Of a DNA stretch of 38,506 bases, positions 14,831 to 21,952 are shown in pieces (the first letter of the stretch is position 1; every line of letters starts with the position of its first letter). Source of the DNA: TM7 phylum sp. oral taxon 352 (GTDB lineage: Bacteria > Patescibacteriota > Saccharimonadia > Saccharimonadales > Saccharimonadaceae); assembly GCA_007845355.1 (NCBI GenBank), contig SDRQ01000006.1, positions 1-38,506 on the forward strand, given 5' to 3'. The translations under genes were made by a program, and so were the position numbers. Under the pieces are notes generated by a model, which saw nothing but the letters and a program-made list of their open reading frames with translations, was not told the origin of the DNA and searched no databases.

Positions 14831-16642
14831 CTACAAAGATTTTATATACTCAGCAAGCTGCTCCAACGATATTTTTTCTTCGCCAGATTGTGTGCGAACA
14901 CTAACCTCGTTAGCTTCCATATCCTTTGGTCCTACGATAAGTTGAACAGGTATCTTCATAGAGGTAGCTTCCCTAATCTTCTTACCTAATGACTCATTTC
15001 TAGAGTCTATTGTAAATCTTACATCATTATATCTAACTGGTCTCATGAGGGTAATATCTGATAATATAGTTGTTATTTTATCAACATATTCTAAAACCGT
15101 GTCGTTAATCGTCAAAATACGAACTTGTTCCGGAGCCGCCCAAAACGGAAACCATCCGCCAGTATGCTCTATAAACACACTTAAGAATCGCTCAATTGAA
15201 CCCAATAAGGCACAGTGAATCATAACTGGTGTTGTAAAATTACCGTCAGTATCCGCATATTCCAAACCGAACCTTTGTGGTTGCACGAAATCTAGCTGCA
15301 CAGTTGCAACTTGATGTTCACGACCGATTGCATCTGTCGCCATGAAGTCAATCTTTGGACCATAAAATGCCGCCTCGCCCTCTTGCTCAAAATAGTCCAA
15401 GCCTACTTTCTCAACAGCAGATTTTAACTGGCTCTGTGCGGAATCCCATAAGCCAAGGTCGCCTAAATACGAATCAGACTCGTCACGATAGCTTAATCTA
15501 ACCCTGAGCTTCATATCGATCGATCCATACAGCTCACGAGCGGCAGATAATAAATTATTAATCTCCTCCTCAATCTGATCAGTACGACAAAATATATGGC
15601 TATCATCCTGAGTTAATGAGCGCACACGATTTAACCCGCCTAGCTCACCAGTTTTTTCGTCACGATAATCTGTTGTCGTCTCCAAGTACCTTACCGGCAT
15701 GTCACGATAACTTCGCGGTCGTGAGGCAAAAATTTGCGTATGATGCGGACAGTTCATAGGCTTAAGAGCCATCTCATCACTAGTTTCTTGGCTTTTAACT
15801 AAAAATAGCTCTTCTCCAAACTTAGCCCAATGGCCCGATGTTTCATATAAATCTTTTTTCGTAATATGAGGAGTCCAGACCTTTTCAAAGCCAAACTTCT
15901 GTCTCAGCTGGTTCGAATATTGAGCCACTATATCTCGTAAAATCGTACCGCGAGGAGTAAACAAAGGTAAACCAATCCCCACCAGAGGAGACGTCGTATA
16001 TAGATCAAGCTCCTTGCCTAACTTGCGATGATCTCGCTGTTTTGCAATTTCCAATCTATTAAGATATTCATCCAGCTCTTCCTGCGTAGCAAACGCTACG
16101 CCATATATTCGCTGCATTTGTGGATTATTCTCATTGCCTCGCCAATACGCTCCAGCCGTCTTAGTAAGCTTAAATGCGCCAACTTTTCCAGTACTATCCA
16201 CATGTCCACCCCTACACAAATCAGTGTAATCACCCTGAGAATACAAAGAAACAGTCTCGACTTTACTATCGCCATCAGACACAGATCCCATTTTTTCTCC
16301 AGCCAATTCACTAGCAATTGTAGTACCGGATCGTTTAAGGTCGTTCAGTAGCTCCACCTTAAATGACTGATTTCCACTTATAGCCCAATCAATAGCTTCT
16401 GCTACCGACACATCGCGCCTCTCAAACGGATAATTAGCCGCTACAATCTTTCGCATCTCCTCTTCTATCTTCGGAAGATCTGCTTCAGAAATTGTCCCAT
16501 TGTCAAGATAAACATCATAATAAAAACCATTATCGATAGCCGGTCCCACGCCAAACTTCGCCTGAGGCCATAAATGCTGAATAGCCTGTGCCATAATGTG
16601 CGCTAGGCTGTGTCTCATAGATTTTAGTTCTTCTTCACTCAT
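14831..16642 (-). CDS. thrS: Threonyl-tRNA synthetase without N-terminal TGS domain
   Basis: A 603-aa protein that charges tRNA-Thr. It opens directly at the editing (N2) domain: RHSLAH near residue 10, YSQGDYTDLCRGGHV near 140-153. The class II core follows: motif 1 around FGFEKVWTP, zinc ligand region MNCPHH, motif 2 around TDYRDEKTGELGG, motif 3 GSIERFL, then the anticodon-binding domain. The E. coli enzyme has about 60 extra N-terminal residues (TGS). The ATG is fixed by a TGGTATAAT box that places +1 exactly on it. It heads the operon with miaA and two unknown genes and is divergent from tRNA-Val. Confidence 0.95.
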   Translation of the reverse strand: MSEEELKSMRHSLAHIMAQAIQHLWPQAKFGVGPAIDNGFYYDVYLDNGTISEADLPKIEEEMRKIVAANYPFERRDVSVAEAIDWAISGNQSFKVELLNDLKRSGTTIASELAGEKMGSVSDGDSKVETVSLYSQGDYTDLCRGGHVDSTGKVGAFKLTKTAGAYWRGNENNPQMQRIYGVAFATQEELDEYLNRLEIAKQRDHRKLGKELDLYTTSPLVGIGLPLFTPRGTILRDIVAQYSNQLRQKFGFEKVWTPHITKKDLYETSGHWAKFGEELFLVKSQETSDEMALKPMNCPHHTQIFASRPRSYRDMPVRYLETTTDYRDEKTGELGGLNRVRSLTQDDSHIFCRTDQIEEEINNLLSAARELYGSIDMKLRVRLSYRDESDSYLGDLGLWDSAQSQLKSAVEKVGLDYFEQEGEAAFYGPKIDFMATDAIGREHQVATVQLDFVQPQRFGLEYADTDGNFTTPVMIHCALLGSIERFLSVFIEHTGGWFPFWAAPEQVRILTINDTVLEYVDKITTILSDITLMRPVRYNDVRFTIDSRNESLGKKIREATSMKIPVQLIVGPKDMEANEVSVRTQSGEEKISLEQLAEYIKSL

Positions 16643-16648
16643 ATCAAT

Positions 16649-16657
16649 ATTATACCA
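16649..16657 (-). promoter_or_regulatory. Extended -10 (TGGTATAAT) for leaderless thrS
   Basis: TATAAT occupies 16649-16654 (minus), so +1 is 16642, the A of the thrS ATG. No -35 is visible. GGAG lies upstream of the -10 and cannot be on the mRNA. Confidence 0.65.
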
Positions 16658-16663
16658 CGCTCC

Positions 16664-16692
16664 TTGATAGTAGGCATCTGTTATGATAATAT
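16664..16692 (+). promoter_or_regulatory. Promoter of tRNA-Val (TTGATA-17-TAATAT)
   Basis: TTGATA (16664-16669) and TAATAT (16687-16692) are 17 bp apart. The start near 16699 leaves a 4-nt leader before the tRNA. It lies back to back with the thrS promoter. Confidence 0.6.
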
Positions 16693-16702
16693 TATTATAT
16701 CT

Positions 16703-16779
16703 GGGCGATTAGCTCATTTGGCTAGAGCGCTTCATTGACGTTGAAGAGGTGAGAGGTTCGAATCCTCTATTGCCCACCA
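16703..16779 (+). tRNA. tRNA-Val (GAC)
   Basis: A 77-nt cloverleaf: acceptor GGGCGAU/AUUGCCC, anticodon stem CUUCA/UGAAG around loop UUGACGU (anticodon GAC), T arm GAGAGGUUCGAAUCCUCU, encoded CCA. A terminator follows 12 nt downstream. Confidence 0.95.
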
Positions 16780-16791
16780 GATGTGATACAC

Positions 16792-16823
16792 AAGCCTCGT
16801 CGATAGTAGACGGGGCCTTTTTA
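16792..16823 (+). terminator. Terminator after tRNA-Val
   Basis: GCCTCGTC (16794-16801) pairs with GACGGGGC (16809-16816), then CTTTTTATT. Confidence 0.75.
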
Positions 16824-16841
16824 TTGCTTACTATACACACC

Positions 16842-16870
16842 TTGACTTTATTTGATAAGTATGTTAGAAT
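16842..16870 (+). promoter_or_regulatory. Promoter of leaderless 41-aa ORF (TTGACT-17-TAGAAT)
   Basis: TTGACT (16842-16847) and TAGAAT (16865-16870) are 17 bp apart. The predicted +1 is 16877, one base before the ATG at 16878. Confidence 0.65.
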
Positions 16871-16877
16871 TTAAAGT

Positions 16878-17003
16878 ATGAGTAAACATGACTCGCCTAG
16901 TTTAGGCACAAAAAAGCCACAACACTGTTCTTTATTGAGCAAGGCAAAAATTCACTACGAATATAACAAGAAGATCAACGAAGAGAGATCTATACTTAAT
17001 TAA
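16878..17003 (+). CDS. 41-residue protein, leaderless, function unknown
   Basis: Beginning MSKHDSPSLGTKKPQH and ending NKKINEERSILN, this basic 41-aa peptide has no membrane segment and one Cys. It forms a complete minimal transcription unit: a near-consensus promoter whose +1 is one base before the ATG, then the ORF, then a strong terminator 20 nt after the stop. That framing is the main argument that it is real, because no family is recognised. An alternative is a small non-coding RNA that happens to contain the frame. Confidence 0.55.
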   Translation: MSKHDSPSLGTKKPQHCSLLSKAKIHYEYNKKINEERSILN

Positions 17004-17022
17004 GTTCCCAGATTTACAAAGT

Positions 17023-17053
17023 AATCGCCTCTATAATGAGGCGATTTTTATTT
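17023..17053 (+). terminator. Terminator after the 41-aa ORF
   Basis: AATCGCCTC (17023-17031) pairs with GAGGCGATT (17038-17046) around TATAAT, followed by TTTATTTT. Confidence 0.8.
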
Positions 17054-17106
17054 TACACAGCACTTTTCCACTGGATTTTTTTATAGTTGTATGTCAATAT
17101 ATTGAT

Positions 17107-17592
17107 ATGATATGCATAAAATGTTTTCACGAAAAAACCCACGTAGCAAATTCTCGTCAAAATAAAAAATACCCAATAACCTGGCGTAGACATATATGCG
17201 ACCAATGCGGTTATTCTTTTACAACCTACGAAAAGCCTGCGATTTCCCTAGTTGTCACATCACAAGATGGCAAGAAGAATAATTTTTCTATAGGAAAACT
17301 GATACTTAGTATTGCACGAAGTTTTAATCATAATGAAAAATTAGCAGGCTCATATAGCTATGACTTGGCCAATACTATACAAGATAAGTTGATACTTTTA
17401 CAAAACAAACCCGCAATATCATCTCAACACATCGCCGAAATAACCCACTCAACATTACAGAATTTCGACCAAATAGCCGCACTGCAATACGCAGCACAAC
17501 ATGATCTTATCATCCCTCGGAGGAAGAGGCGTCGTGGTCGTCCTTCTTTTTCTTATTCTGAGCACGACTCTGATCATTCATCTCTACAGTAG
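17107..17592 (+). CDS. nrdR: NrdR-like transcriptional repressor of ribonucleotide reductase genes
   Basis: A 161-aa protein. The zinc ribbon has CIKC (Cys3/Cys6) and CDQC near residues 31-34 followed by the NrdR signature FTTYEKP. An ATP-cone follows (SLVVTSQDGKKNNFSIGKLI...). Known: NrdR senses ATP/dATP through the cone and represses nrd operons. The zinc ribbon is divergent (NSRQNKKYPITWRRHIC) but correctly spaced. The C-terminal tail is Arg-rich (PRRKRRRGRP). The last 83 bp overlap the 3' end of the convergent glycosyltransferase gene. No ribonucleotide reductase gene or clear ribosome site is seen nearby. Confidence 0.85.
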   Translation: MICIKCFHEKTHVANSRQNKKYPITWRRHICDQCGYSFTTYEKPAISLVVTSQDGKKNNFSIGKLILSIARSFNHNEKLAGSYSYDLANTIQDKLILLQNKPAISSQHIAEITHSTLQNFDQIAALQYAAQHDLIIPRRKRRRGRPSFSYSEHDSDHSSLQ

Positions 17593-19198
17593 TCTTCTCT
17601 GTCACGTCAAACTTATCAAGATATTTACCAAGCAAAAGATGGGTCTGGGCATTATACGAGGCCATTGAGCTGTACACTATAGCAATTACAGGCATCAGAG
17701 CCCATTGCAAGACCATTAATACATTCCTGCTCTTTTTATATCTTTCTGGGCGCGGAGGCAGAAGTTTAAATGATACGAAAATTGAAACCAGAATACCCAC
17801 CATAGCTATCTGTTGTATTAAGCTAACCGTATCCGGCAGTTGATGTGCGGCAACACTACGAGCAGCCTCACCATTCAGCACAAGCGGCGCCCACCCGCCA
17901 AAAGCAACAATTAGGGCAATACAGGCCTGTGTTACATGTCCATCTAACAACCTTATAAACCTGGCTAGACTAGGCCAAAATTTTACTGTTCTATTTTTAT
18001 TGAATACGTTATTACCGACGTATGCCACATCTGAAGCCCCGTAGCTCCAACGACGCAACTGAACAAACTGCGCCTTCAGTGTCTTTTTATATCCATTAGA
18101 CAATACCGCATCCTGATAAATCGGTACAAAAATTGGCACAACCTCGTAATTACCATCAAAATAGAAATAGCTTCTCCAGTACTGGTGGCCATCTTCAACA
18201 ATTGTTCGCGTACTCCAAAAGTTCATCTCAACGAGAGCATTCATTGGTTGCGAATGTGACGCAAAGTTACGTAAAGAATATGGACGCATAGAGCTTATAA
18301 TATTCCAAAATGAATTCCCTGTTGCCACTACTCGCATTGGCGCAGGAACATCCCATATATTATTAGTAAACAAACATATAGGCTGGAACGATAAATGTTT
18401 TCTATCTTCATGAGTAATATACTCATATGTCACATAATCAAAATAATACTTATGCGGCTTATTATCACAGTCCATTGTTGTAACAATAACATCAGAAAAA
18501 GCTATTTCTTCCTGTTGTAAATATTGCTCCAGCCACTTGCCTGCATACGTGATATTTCCACCCTTACCAACTACCTCATTTGGTAGATCTTTTGGATGTT
18601 TTACAATATGAAAAGAATGAAAGTACTTGCCGTATTTCTTTTTCAGTATTTTAGCTGTTGTATCAATATCAACACCACCACGTTCTTCGTACGCAAAAAC
18701 CACAATCAGATGCTTCTTATCATATGTTGTATCTAAAACTGATTTGAGGGCAGGCTCAATCACTTCTATACTCTCGTTGTATGCAGGCATAATAAGAGCG
18801 TTGTAAATATTACTAGGTTTAGGATAGTACCCGTCTTCCGCAGCAGACATAAATCTTAGATTGTCTACATGCTGTTGATATAACAACTCCCTAGATTGAT
18901 TATCTCTCAGTCTAGAGTATGCTTCTTTCGGATCTTCCAAATCAGACAATCGACCATTCCAGTCGACTCTCGATGCTTTTTCCATATTGCCATAGCCAGT
19001 AATCACCCTATAGCTGATTGCTATGGCTTTCACAAACGCAGCTAGGATTATAGACAGTAAATAAATTGACGCCAGAACAGGACTTAAAATAGACAAAACA
19101 ACCAAAAGAATAATAGCCCCGTAGCTTAATAATCCAGGAAGCATCTCAAGAAAACGATATTTTTTTGTTCGTTTACCAAGTGGGATTTCAATGTCCAT
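17510..19198 (-). CDS. Family 2 glycosyltransferase, membrane-bound, processive type
   Basis: A 562-aa protein. Two N-terminal membrane helices (residues about 20-60) are followed by a GT-A domain: NALIMPAYNES near 128, the metal-binding region TTMDCDNKPHKYY near 235, and QLRRW near 372, which matches the Q/RxxRW product-binding motif of cellulose/hyaluronan synthase-like enzymes. Three or four further helices lie at about 410-530, and the tail is charged (Lys/Asp/Ser-rich). It probably polymerises or transfers a sugar across the membrane for the cell surface; the sugar is unknown. It starts 3 bp after the 125-aa membrane protein and belongs to the tRNA-Thr transcription unit. Confidence 0.85.
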   Translation of the reverse strand: MDIEIPLGKRTKKYRFLEMLPGLLSYGAIILLVVLSILSPVLASIYLLSIILAAFVKAIAISYRVITGYGNMEKASRVDWNGRLSDLEDPKEAYSRLRDNQSRELLYQQHVDNLRFMSAAEDGYYPKPSNIYNALIMPAYNESIEVIEPALKSVLDTTYDKKHLIVVFAYEERGGVDIDTTAKILKKKYGKYFHSFHIVKHPKDLPNEVVGKGGNITYAGKWLEQYLQQEEIAFSDVIVTTMDCDNKPHKYYFDYVTYEYITHEDRKHLSFQPICLFTNNIWDVPAPMRVVATGNSFWNIISSMRPYSLRNFASHSQPMNALVEMNFWSTRTIVEDGHQYWRSYFYFDGNYEVVPIFVPIYQDAVLSNGYKKTLKAQFVQLRRWSYGASDVAYVGNNVFNKNRTVKFWPSLARFIRLLDGHVTQACIALIVAFGGWAPLVLNGEAARSVAAHQLPDTVSLIQQIAMVGILVSIFVSFKLLPPRPERYKKSRNVLMVLQWALMPVIAIVYSSMASYNAQTHLLLGKYLDKFDVTEKTTVEMNDQSRAQNKKKKDDHDASSSEG

Positions 19199-19201
19199 AT
19201 A

Positions 19202-19579
19202 TTATCCTATCGATGCAATTTTAATTATAGAATAGGCTAAAATAGCTAAAATAGCTAAAATACCCAACGTCAACCATAAAATAAATATAGCCAAGCTTCG
19301 TTTCTCTAGTGAAATTAACTTGACACTTAGTGCGGAGTGACCAAAAACTATCATAAACGCCAAAGCAAAGTAGCTAAATAGACTAGACCAGTGGCTCCTA
19401 TAAAAATTCGCATCACCATACGTAGTGTAGCGCGTAATAACCTGAGCCTCGCTATGTTTTATTGATGATCCTAAAAATATAGATACAACAATAGCCACAA
19501 CAACGTTAACGATCAAAAGAGTTGCCACAGTCCTGTCGCTAAAAACAATTTTTATCGATTTCTTTATAGTGTCTTTCAT
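19202..19579 (-). CDS. Small membrane protein between tRNA-Thr and the glycosyltransferase
   Basis: A 125-aa protein with three hydrophobic helices (about residues 17-36, 68-88 and 96-122) and a short extracytoplasmic-looking segment between the first two. No family is recognised. Its ATG lies only 4 nt (UUUU) after the CCA of tRNA-Thr, with no room for a ribosome site and no own promoter, so it is probably translated from the tRNA transcript or a processed leaderless mRNA. The 3-bp gap to the glycosyltransferase suggests a partner or subunit. Confidence 0.65.
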   Translation of the reverse strand: MKDTIKKSIKIVFSDRTVATLLIVNVVVAIVVSIFLGSSIKHSEAQVITRYTTYGDANFYRSHWSSLFSYFALAFMIVFGHSALSVKLISLEKRSLAIFILWLTLGILAILAILAYSIIKIASIG

Positions 19580-19583
19580 AAAA

Positions 19584-19659
19584 TGGAGCCGTTGACTGGG
19601 CTTGAACCAGCGACCTGCTCGTTACGAATGAGCTGCTCTACCAGCTGAGCTACAACGGC
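19584..19659 (-). tRNA. tRNA-Thr (CGT)
   Basis: 76 nt: acceptor GCCGUUG/CAACGGC, discriminator U, encoded CCA, anticodon loop UUCGUAA (anticodon CGU), T arm CGCUGGUUCAAGCCCAG. The anticodon stem has one A-C mismatch at its base next to the loop. It is followed after 4 nt by a protein start codon. Confidence 0.93.
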
Positions 19660-19673
19660 AAGCTCCTTAGGAA

Positions 19674-19701
19674 ATTATAACAAAAATAGGAGTTTTTTCA
19701 A
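19674..19701 (-). promoter_or_regulatory. Promoter of tRNA-Thr operon (TTGAAA-16-TATAAT)
   Basis: TTGAAA (19696-19701) and TGTTATAAT (TATAAT at 19674-19679) on the minus strand. The start near 19667 is about 8 nt before the tRNA. No other promoter is seen for the two protein genes downstream. Confidence 0.65.
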
Positions 19702-19711
19702 ACTAGAACGA

Positions 19712-20710
19712 CTATTTATCAATTGAAATGAAATATTTTACTTTATTGTTATTTTTTAAGTAGTTAAACTGGTTATTAAATTCAGTCAACGGAACTTTTA
19801 CGTAAGAGTAATTTACGGTGTTGCCTTCAATATTATTAAGCGTCACAAAATAATATCCGTCACCTGAAAGAGTCTTTATAGGACCTGAGATTTTGCCCTT
19901 TGTTAATGACATAGCCGCTTTCGTTAGACCTCCGTCAGAATTATCCGTAGAGACGGATAGATCAAATACCGGCTGCACTTTGTCGCCCATTTCCGTAACA
20001 ATATCCTTTAAGGATTTACCCCCTTGCAGCCTCTTCTTAATGTCAGACGCTAGATTATTAGCTGTTTTATCAATCTTAAAAGATACTTCCTGTTTTAACA
20101 AAGTATATTTCATAGCAGTTTTTAGCTCATCCATTGACCAATGAAGATTGTCTTTCACTACAGACTCATAAGCGGACTGCGATAGCTTGCTAGATTCCTG
20201 CTGTTTTTTGATAAGATCTTGAACCTTTTTATCGTCTACCGTAATATTATTTTCTCTCGCAAGTTTTTTGGCATATGCCACCTCCAATGCCTTATTTATA
20301 GACTGGTTTTGATAGAACTTAACTTTATCCTTTTGATCTGCTTGCCCCTGAGACTGCAATACCGCCAACGAACTACGATGATACAGAAGATAATCACTAT
20401 ACTCAGCATTTTCTCCGTCAATATTAGCCACAGGAAGAGGTAAAATCTTAGTTATCCTATATGCGATATCACTTGTATCTTTCCAGACGTATAACTGTGT
20501 CCAACCAAGAGCAATGAAAACAATCAGAATAACAACGCTAACGAGCATCGTTATCCATACCAATCGACGTTTGGTGTATTGGATAGGATATTTATGCTTA
20601 CGACCAGCCGCCAAGACTTTCTCGCGGTGCTGAGCTACTGTATCGTTCGTAATCCTCTTAGGTAGCTCCTTTGGTTGTTTTTTATTTTTACGGTTCAATA
20701 GATTCTTCAT
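19712..20710 (-). CDS. SurA/PrsA-like membrane-anchored chaperone or peptidyl-prolyl isomerase
   Basis: A 332-aa protein. A basic cytoplasmic N-terminus (about 45 residues) and one membrane helix (LVWITMLVSVVILIVFIALGW, 50-70) precede an extracytoplasmic part. Residues about 95-230 match a SurA N-terminal-type helical domain, with the repeated pattern NQSINKALEVAYAKKLARENNITV and SAYESVVKDNLHWSMDELK. Residues about 230-330 look like a parvulin PPIase fold (LTKGKISGPIKTLSGDGYYFVTL). It probably helps fold exported proteins such as pilins or surface proteins. Its ATG, with GGAGG 7 nt upstream, overlaps the PH-domain gene by 23 bp. Confidence 0.75.
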   Translation of the reverse strand: MKNLLNRKNKKQPKELPKRITNDTVAQHREKVLAAGRKHKYPIQYTKRRLVWITMLVSVVILIVFIALGWTQLYVWKDTSDIAYRITKILPLPVANIDGENAEYSDYLLYHRSSLAVLQSQGQADQKDKVKFYQNQSINKALEVAYAKKLARENNITVDDKKVQDLIKKQQESSKLSQSAYESVVKDNLHWSMDELKTAMKYTLLKQEVSFKIDKTANNLASDIKKRLQGGKSLKDIVTEMGDKVQPVFDLSVSTDNSDGGLTKAAMSLTKGKISGPIKTLSGDGYYFVTLNNIEGNTVNYSYVKVPLTEFNNQFNYLKNNNKVKYFISIDK

Positions 20711-21218
20711 TGATATCCTCCCTCTTTGTCGAAATTTCCACTGCGTCTTGTAGTTTATTATAGATCTTATCTGGATGTTCTACGTTTTTTATAACAAGAT
20801 CTCCAACAAAAGTTTGAATAACTATTGTACCAAACTTAAACATTTCTCCGCTAAACCCCGGGATACTATAACTAATATTCTGAATTTTTGACAATTTCAG
20901 CTCAATGACATCTTTACCAAAAAATCCATGCTGAGTAATCTGACGAATCCTCTGATCGGTAACAATATAGTAAGTATAAAACCACATCAGGAAATGATAG
21001 AAAAAGAGCATCAAACCAAAAATAAATCCACCAACAAATACCCATAAAAGATTCAAATTATCTTGCCAAATTAAAAAAGGCAATGAACCAAGCGTCATTG
21101 ATCCGAGAAGCAGATAAAATCCTTTTCTCATAGCGATTATGTGACGACGAAACACAAACAACAGTTGCTCTCCGTCACGCTGCCCATCAAATTGCTTATC
21201 TTTAATTTGTTCTGTCAT
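20688..21218 (-). CDS. Bacterial PH-domain membrane protein (YdbS/YdbT-like)
   Basis: A 176-aa protein with two membrane helices (about residues 33-52 and 57-82), then a bacterial PH domain: YYIVTDQRIRQITQHGFFGKDVIELKLSKIQNI, the signature of the bPH_2 family (YVLTNRRI..., I..IQSV). Such proteins sit at the membrane face and are of unclear function. The ATG is 5 nt after the encoded CCA of tRNA-Arg and has no Shine-Dalgarno of its own. It overlaps the SurA-like gene downstream. Confidence 0.8.
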   Translation of the reverse strand: MTEQIKDKQFDGQRDGEQLLFVFRRHIIAMRKGFYLLLGSMTLGSLPFLIWQDNLNLLWVFVGGFIFGLMLFFYHFLMWFYTYYIVTDQRIRQITQHGFFGKDVIELKLSKIQNISYSIPGFSGEMFKFGTIVIQTFVGDLVIKNVEHPDKIYNKLQDAVEISTKREDINEESIEP

Positions 21219-21223
21219 ATATC

Positions 21224-21300
21224 TGGTACCCCGGGCAGGAGTCGAACCTACAACCTTATCCTTAGGACGGATCTGCTCTATCCAGTTGAGCTACCGAGGC
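21224..21300 (-). tRNA. tRNA-Arg (CCT)
   Basis: 77 nt: acceptor GCCUCGG/CCGGGGU with a G-U first pair, anticodon loop GUCCUAA (anticodon CCU), T arm GUAGGUUCGACUCCUGC, encoded CCA. It is transcribed from a promoter only a few bases upstream and is followed after 5 nt by an ATG. Confidence 0.93.
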
Positions 21301-21308
21301 ATACAACC

Positions 21309-21317
21309 ATTATACCA
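21309..21317 (-). promoter_or_regulatory. Extended -10 (TGGTATAAT) of tRNA-Arg
   Basis: TATAAT occupies 21309-21314 (minus) with TGG upstream. The predicted +1 is 21302, only 2 nt before the mature tRNA 5' end. Confidence 0.6.
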
Positions 21318-21341
21318 CGGTAGCTCTCAGGAAAGACTAGC

Positions 21342-21866
21342 TTAGCGAGTAAACTTTTCACTTAATGTGTGATAATTTACCAATTCTTCCGGCTTAAACC
21401 AATGCTCGATCTCACGAACAGCCTCATCTGAATCGCCGGATGCGTGAATCAAATTTGGAACTCCCTTTTGGCACTCATCTGCATAGCCAAAACTAATGTG
21501 TGAGTAATCACCGCGAATTGTTCCCATGTCAGCCGATTTAGGCTCTGTTGGACCAACAATCTTCCTAACAACAGCAACAGCTTCGACACCCTCTAGTACC
21601 ATTGCTATAACTGGACCATCCATCATCATATCTAATGTTATATTCAAAGTTCCCTCGCCTCGACGAGTAGCTAATTTACCGATGTCTTCGTAATGAGCAT
21701 AGTAATGGTCTCTGGATGGTGATGTCATTTTTACACCAACTATTTTCAAGCCAACTCGCTCAAAACGTTGTAAAATTTCCCCAACTATACCTCGTTGAAC
21801 TGCGTCAGGCTTAAAGACGATCAATGTCCTTTCAACGCCACAGTAGTTTTTTTCGCTTTCTGTCAT
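21342..21866 (-). CDS. ndk: Nucleoside diphosphate kinase
   Basis: A 174-aa protein that transfers phosphate from ATP to NDPs through a phospho-histidine. Seen are TLIVFKPDAVQRGIVGEI near residues 14-31, the GPTEPKSADMGTIRGDYSH block, and the active-site loop NLIHASGDSDEAVREIEHWF with His near 140. It is longer than the 140-150 residues of most Ndks because of an insertion between GDYSH and the active His, as in archaeal-type enzymes. AGAGGAG precedes the ATG. It probably matters for nucleotide balance in an organism dependent on salvage. Confidence 0.95.
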   Translation of the reverse strand: MTESEKNYCGVERTLIVFKPDAVQRGIVGEILQRFERVGLKIVGVKMTSPSRDHYYAHYEDIGKLATRRGEGTLNITLDMMMDGPVIAMVLEGVEAVAVVRKIVGPTEPKSADMGTIRGDYSHISFGYADECQKGVPNLIHASGDSDEAVREIEHWFKPEELVNYHTLSEKFTR

Positions 21867-21916
21867 AGATACTCCTCTGCTTATTATTTTCTAATATAGT
21901 AACAGAAATAAATAAT

Positions 21917-21945
21917 TTGATAAACATATTCATTAGCGATAGAAT
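21917..21945 (+). promoter_or_regulatory. Promoter of leaderless xer (TTGATA-17-TAGAAT)
   Basis: TTGATA (21917-21922) and TAGAAT (21940-21945) are 17 bp apart. The +1 is 21952 and the ATG is 21953. The TTG at 21917, which would be the longest start of the frame, is the -35 box. Confidence 0.7.
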
Positions 21946-21952
21946 AAATATT

